Shown here: positions 60,671 to 64,000 of the stretch, one piece after another | How the letters are laid out: every line of letters begins with the position of its first letter | Numbering within the stretch: the stretch's first letter is position 1 | Source: Equibacterium sp963662035 | Lineage (GTDB): Bacteria; Bacteroidota; Bacteroidia; Bacteroidales; UBA932 | Reading direction: 5' to 3' | Assembly: GCA_963662035.1 (NCBI GenBank) | Contig: CAVLDO010000008.1 | Coordinates: 1 to 64,000 of the forward strand | DNA: 64,000 nt | Program-made: the position numbers and the translations under genes | Notes under the pieces: generated by a model | Database searches by the model: none | Told to the model about the DNA's origin: nothing | Seen by the model: only the letters and a program-made list of their open reading frames with translations

Positions 60671-63397
60671 CTAAAGGGTATAAACTATTTGGAGTCCGAT
60701 GTTGCGGCCGGGATCCCAGGAGCGGGTTATCTGCTCTATTTCCCCCTCAAACTGTTTGTAATAGACCTTTTCGCCCAAGATGTTGCGCAGGTAGAACTTG
60801 ACGCTGAACCGCGCTGCAATCTCTTTGGAGAGGGTCAGATCCAGACTGTTGCGGGGCATCTCGTAGCTGTCGGGAACCTTGGCGGTTTCTTCGCCGGAGG
60901 TGCTGCCCTCGCTGCGGCCCACGCCGATTATACGCTTGCCTATGCGGTTGTAGAGCAGGGCAGCGTCCAGGCCAAGCGGCTTGCTGTTGTAGAAAAGGCC
61001 GCAGTTCACAAGGTAGGGCGACTGCCCCTGCATCGGGCGGTCCTCCTCCTTTGAGCCGGACTCGAAGCGGACGTGGCTGGAAATCAGCGCCCCGTTGAAC
61101 GAGAGCGAGAAATTCTCAAGCCCGATGAAGCCGAGGTTCTTTTTGGCGTCCAGCTCCAGCCCCCAGTTGTCGGCGCTGTCGGCGTTCTTGTAGGAATACA
61201 CCAGGTCGGTGCCGCCCGCCACGGTGTAGGTCCACTCTATGGGGGAGTCGAAGTGCTTGTAGAAGGCCGCCAGGGAGATGGTCTCGCCGCGTCCGGGGTA
61301 GAACTCGTAGCGCAAGTCCAGGTTGTCTATGTAGCAGCTCTCAAGATCGGTGTTGCCCTGCACGTCGCTGGCCAGATCAAAATCGTAGTAGACAGAAGAG
61401 GAGACCTCTCTGAACTCGGGACGGTTGATTGTGCGGCCGTAGCTCAAGCGCAGGTTATTGGAGTCGTTGAAGCGGTAGGTGGCGCTCAACGAGGGGAAGA
61501 GGTCGTCGGTGATGTAGTGGCGGCTGCTCTCGCTTGGCTCTGTGTTGCGGGTGTTGGAAATCAGCTCCATATCGTTGTGCTCGAAGCGCAGGCCGGCCAG
61601 CAGTCCCAGGCGGCCCAGGGGCAGCGAGGCGCTGATGAAGCCGGCGCCGAGAATGTTGCAGCCGCGGTAGTTGTCTCTCATCCGCTGCTGCTCTATCATA
61701 TGCAGCCGATCCTGGGCCAGATACTCTTCATCACTCAGCAGAGATGTCATATCAAAGTGGCGGAAGCCCTCAGGCAGGGTGTTGTCGTATACGTTCCAGT
61801 TGTAGATGAAGTTGCGCGTGTTGTATTTGCGGTAGCGGTGTTCGGCATAGAGGCCCCCTTTGACATAGGCATCCCGCCCCATCAGGGTGAAGTTATGGCG
61901 GTCGTTCACGCTCAGCGAGGTTATGTTCTCGTAGAGGGCGGTCCACTCGCGGGAGATGTCGTTGCCGGTGGTAAGGGCATAGACCCCGCTCTCAAGGGCG
62001 TCGCCCACCAGATAGCGCCGGCGGTCGGGGACGATGCGGTCGGCGTAAGAAAAGCCTGCGCACCAGTCCAAAGTGTTCTCCCCGAGCGTGTGCTGACCCG
62101 TCAGCTGGCCGTTATAGGTGGTGCGCTTGCGGTAGAAATACTCAGCGCTGCGCTCCAGATTGGCCTGGGCACTGACCCCCTCGCGCCAGGTGTAGCGGCT
62201 GTTGTCTATGCGGTTTAGGATATTCTTCAGATTGAAGCGGCTGACGCCGTCGGCGGTGAGATAGGTAAAGTTGAGCATCGCCCCGAAGCGGCTGTTGTCG
62301 TTGTACTGGCTGTCGGTGGACTTGCGCAGATAGTTGCTCTTGCCAGCGTTGTAATCGTACACCCCGAAAAGGTTGTTCTCCATAGGAGAGAGGATGCGGA
62401 ATTCGTGGGAGTAGTTGACGGCCGCGTTGAGTCCCAGCCTGTGGCCGCCGACATCGAAGCGGCGGGCCAGCGAGGCGGAGAGCTTGCGGTCGCTCACCGG
62501 ATTGGATGATGCGGTAGTCCAGTCGTTGTCCAGGCCGCTGCCCACAAGGTCTACCGTTTTGCCGCCGAAGCCCTGCAGGGTGGCGTCCATCCCGCCTGGC
62601 AGCATCTTCTGCCTGCCGTCTGCGCCTACAAAGCCCTTGAAGGAGCGGGTGTTTAAGTTGCCGCCGGCACTTATGCCGAAGGAGTTCTTCTGCGGGACAT
62701 CTTTGGTGCCTATCAAAATAAACCCGCCCGAATAATCGGCCGGGTATTCAGACGCGGGGACCTTGATTATGGTGAGATTATCTATCTGGGAACTGGGCAC
62801 GAGGTCGAATGAGAAGGCCCTTGCATCGGCCTCGCTGCTGGGGGCCGCCCCGCCGTTTATCCAGACATTGTTGTATCGCTGCGAGAGGCCGCGCACCATC
62901 ACGAACTTTTCGTCTATGAGACTCACGCCGGGAATGCGGCGGATAACCTCCCCGGCATTGCTGTCCTGCGTGCGGCTGATTTCCTGCGCGGAGACATTGC
63001 TTATAATCACCGGGCTGTCGCGTGTTATGCGCACCAGCGAGGCCTCGGTGTTGCGCACCTGCTCTGCAGTGATCCCGGCCTGGGACAGCAGCATCTCGTC
63101 CACCTTCATCTTCACCACAAGAGCGTCCTGCGGCACGGAAACATCGTCTATCTGCAGGTCGGCATACCCTATATAAGATACGTACAGACTTACCCTCTTT
63201 TGGAAAATCTTTTCAAGGTAGAAACTCCCGTCCACGGCCGAAACCGCCTTCTGATCTCCGCCGACCACCTGTATATAGGCCCCGATGAGGGGTTCGCCGG
63301 TGTCGGCATCCACAATTACTCCATTCACCGTCTGGGCCCTGAGCGAAACAAAACCGACAAGGCTCAGCAGCAGCGGCAACATTACTTTTTTTACCAT
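60671..63397 (-). CDS. TonB-dependent receptor
   Basis: A 908-residue outer-membrane transporter. Signal peptide to about residue 21, carboxypeptidase-regulatory-like domain (VNGVIVDADTGEPLIGAYIQVVGG) to about 110, plug domain with GEVIRRIPGVSLIDEKFVMVRGLSQRYNNVWINGGAAPSSEADARAFSFDLVPSS, and a barrel ending in IGLQIVYTL. No SusD-like gene accompanies it; instead a beta-helix lipoprotein follows. The upstream region has a phased direct-repeat operator and a weak promoter, suggesting an activator. Confidence 0.92.
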   Translation of the reverse strand: MVKKVMLPLLLSLVGFVSLRAQTVNGVIVDADTGEPLIGAYIQVVGGDQKAVSAVDGSFYLEKIFQKRVSLYVSYIGYADLQIDDVSVPQDALVVKMKVDEMLLSQAGITAEQVRNTEASLVRITRDSPVIISNVSAQEISRTQDSNAGEVIRRIPGVSLIDEKFVMVRGLSQRYNNVWINGGAAPSSEADARAFSFDLVPSSQIDNLTIIKVPASEYPADYSGGFILIGTKDVPQKNSFGISAGGNLNTRSFKGFVGADGRQKMLPGGMDATLQGFGGKTVDLVGSGLDNDWTTASSNPVSDRKLSASLARRFDVGGHRLGLNAAVNYSHEFRILSPMENNLFGVYDYNAGKSNYLRKSTDSQYNDNSRFGAMLNFTYLTADGVSRFNLKNILNRIDNSRYTWREGVSAQANLERSAEYFYRKRTTYNGQLTGQHTLGENTLDWCAGFSYADRIVPDRRRYLVGDALESGVYALTTGNDISREWTALYENITSLSVNDRHNFTLMGRDAYVKGGLYAEHRYRKYNTRNFIYNWNVYDNTLPEGFRHFDMTSLLSDEEYLAQDRLHMIEQQRMRDNYRGCNILGAGFISASLPLGRLGLLAGLRFEHNDMELISNTRNTEPSESSRHYITDDLFPSLSATYRFNDSNNLRLSYGRTINRPEFREVSSSVYYDFDLASDVQGNTDLESCYIDNLDLRYEFYPGRGETISLAAFYKHFDSPIEWTYTVAGGTDLVYSYKNADSADNWGLELDAKKNLGFIGLENFSLSFNGALISSHVRFESGSKEEDRPMQGQSPYLVNCGLFYNSKPLGLDAALLYNRIGKRIIGVGRSEGSTSGEETAKVPDSYEMPRNSLDLTLSKEIAARFSVKFYLRNILGEKVYYKQFEGEIEQITRSWDPGRNIGLQIVYTL

Positions 63398-63424
63398 TTA
63401 CTTTTCACTTTCTGATTTCGAAAG

Positions 63425-63432
63425 CGAAAATA
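63425..63432 (-). promoter_or_regulatory. -7 element of the TonB / beta-helix operon
   Basis: TATTTTCG on the minus strand is one mismatch from TAnnTTTG, and no TTTG stands 19 bases upstream. The region where the -33 element would sit is instead next to phased repeats (63455-63480). The predicted start lies about 24 bases before the TonB ATG. Confidence 0.5.
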
Positions 63433-63454
63433 TACAAGCGATGTTACCGCAGAA

Positions 63455-63480
63455 TTAAGGGACGTTAAGATGGCGTTAAG
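63455..63480. promoter_or_regulatory. Three phased TTAAG repeats, candidate activator operator
   Basis: TTAAG occurs at 63455-63459, 63465-63469 and 63476-63480, that is at 10- and 11-base intervals on one DNA face; the last two are within perfect copies of GTTAAGAT. On the minus strand they read CTTAAC-type repeats beginning 23 bases upstream of the -7 element. OmpR/PhoB-family activators bind such 11-base direct repeats at this distance. The regulator itself is not in the window. Confidence 0.5.
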
Positions 63481-63490
63481 ATAAATTTAA

Positions 63491-63539
63491 ACTGCCGGCG
63501 TAAGTGTTGCAAATATTGGCAACACTTACGGCCGGCAGT
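63491..63539 (-). terminator. Terminator of the right-edge gene
   Basis: Arms at 63491-63510 and 63519-63539 pair over 20 bases with a single bulged base, around AAATATTG. In the minus transcript the stem is followed by UUUAAAUUU. It isolates the TonB operon from the gene to the right. Confidence 0.82.
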
Positions 63540-63596
63540 CTCAGTCGGGGCGGCTCTAACTATTGAAGGTAAGCGCCGTAACCTGTTTGCAACATA

Positions 63597-64000
63597 TTAT
63601 TTCACCCGAAAAAGGGCAAAATCGCCCGGCGCGAGGGTTATCGTATGAGACCCCGCGCGCAGTCGCTGCGCCTTGCCGCATGGCACTAAACGCTTCAACG
63701 TACTTTTGAGGGTGAACTCCACATTCTGTTCAGCATCGATGCTGCGGTTGACCAGCATCACATAGCTGCGGGAGCCGTTGACCAGCTGCGAGACCAGCAG
63801 CCCCTCGCCATCGCTCTCCAGGCGGCCGAACTTCTCGGGCAAAGCCTCCAGGCGGCGAGTCCCCTGCGGAATGTCGCTCCCGGTGTGAGCCACCAGTGCG
63901 GCGTCCGCCCCGAGAAACACCTCCGCGAGGCTCTGGATGTCGCGGTTGAGGCTCTGCACCTTATAATAGACATCTGTGCAATGGCCGGCGCTGTCTATGG
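63597..64000 (-). CDS. C-terminal part of a probable glycan-active enzyme (cut by window edge)
   Basis: The last 133 codons, open to the window's right edge, on the minus strand. It begins ...DSAGHCTDVYYKVQSLNRDIQSLA and ends with a beta-sandwich-like stretch: LVSQLVNGSRSYVMLVNRSIDAEQNVEF and then HTITLAPGDFALFRVK. Such endings, an accessory beta-domain with a vNr / gdf pattern, are common at the C-terminus of Bacteroidota glycoside hydrolases, but no catalytic residue is visible here, so the assignment is tentative. A terminator follows. Confidence 0.5.
   Translation of the reverse strand, partial: IDSAGHCTDVYYKVQSLNRDIQSLAEVFLGADAALVAHTGSDIPQGTRRLEALPEKFGRLESDGEGLLVSQLVNGSRSYVMLVNRSIDAEQNVEFTLKSTLKRLVPCGKAQRLRAGSHTITLAPGDFALFRVK

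Overview
This 64 kb window reads as a chromosomal segment of a GC-rich member of the Bacteroidota, most likely order Bacteroidales; the genus cannot be settled from the sequence alone. The evidence is: promoters of the TTTG / TAnnTTTG type rather than TTGACA / TATAAT, an arginine pathway built on an N-acyl-ornithine carbamoyltransferase of the Bacteroides type, TonB-dependent receptors with carboxypeptidase-regulatory-like N-termini, a DUF5020 protein, an LptD of the Bacteroidota type, AddA/AddB-like recombination proteins, and a 29-residue mS38-like ribosomal protein beside HU and RNase G. Gene density is high, many genes overlap by 1-4 bases, and most of the content is core metabolism and housekeeping. 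I saw no CRISPR array, prophage, intact insertion sequence or antiphage cassette.

Layout. 1-340: a promoter pointing off the left edge, then a promoter, an Arg-rich 15-codon leader ORF and competing hairpins in front of the arginine operon. 340-8327 (+): a GNAT acyltransferase followed by argG, argC, argD, argF', argB, a peptidase-M20 deacylase and argH, giving arginine from glutamate through N-acylated (probably succinylated) intermediates. 8293-10297 (-): HU, a 29-aa ribosomal protein and RNase G. 10464-16134 (+): lon, ung, coaD, a tandem-thioredoxin secreted protein and an unrecognised Cys-rich protein. 16190-22518 (-): rsfS, ftsH, cdsA, psd, a MATE exporter and a cytidylate-kinase-like protein (membrane quality control and phospholipid synthesis). 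22553-26707: birA (+), then rpe and lptD (-). 26759-31033 (+): a SPOR-domain cell-wall amidase, dnaA with a DnaA box upstream, and pepD.

31067-31550: three tRNA genes (Ser-GGA, Pro-AGG, Ser-CGA) followed by an unusual series of perfect or near-perfect hairpins, then a lipoprotein gene on the minus strand. 32478-37792 (+): glpABC and glpT, for uptake and oxidation of glycerol 3-phosphate. 37859-41200: DUF5020, a small membrane protein, an outer-membrane barrel and a lipoprotein hydrolase. 41454-45236 (-): rhaB, rhaA and rhaT (L-rhamnose), with no aldolase or regulator in view. 45284-55269 (-): a tight operon running PAP2 phosphatase, addB, addA, rsmI-like, folB, mtaB, MBL hydrolase. 55442-57868 (+): a TonB receptor. 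58048-63397 (-): a NUDIX hydrolase with a DUF486 membrane protein, then a TonB receptor with a beta-helix lipoprotein under a helically phased TTAAG operator. The right edge cuts a probable glycan-active enzyme.

The most noteworthy points are the Arg-rich leader ORF in front of the arginine operon, the serine at the substrate-specificity position of ArgF', the four-cysteine tail on the presumed first enzyme of the pathway, a proline tRNA with an A34 (AGG) anticodon, the hairpin cluster behind the tRNAs, and the phased repeats upstream of a TonB operon. All functional statements come from reading motifs by eye; no database search was run.
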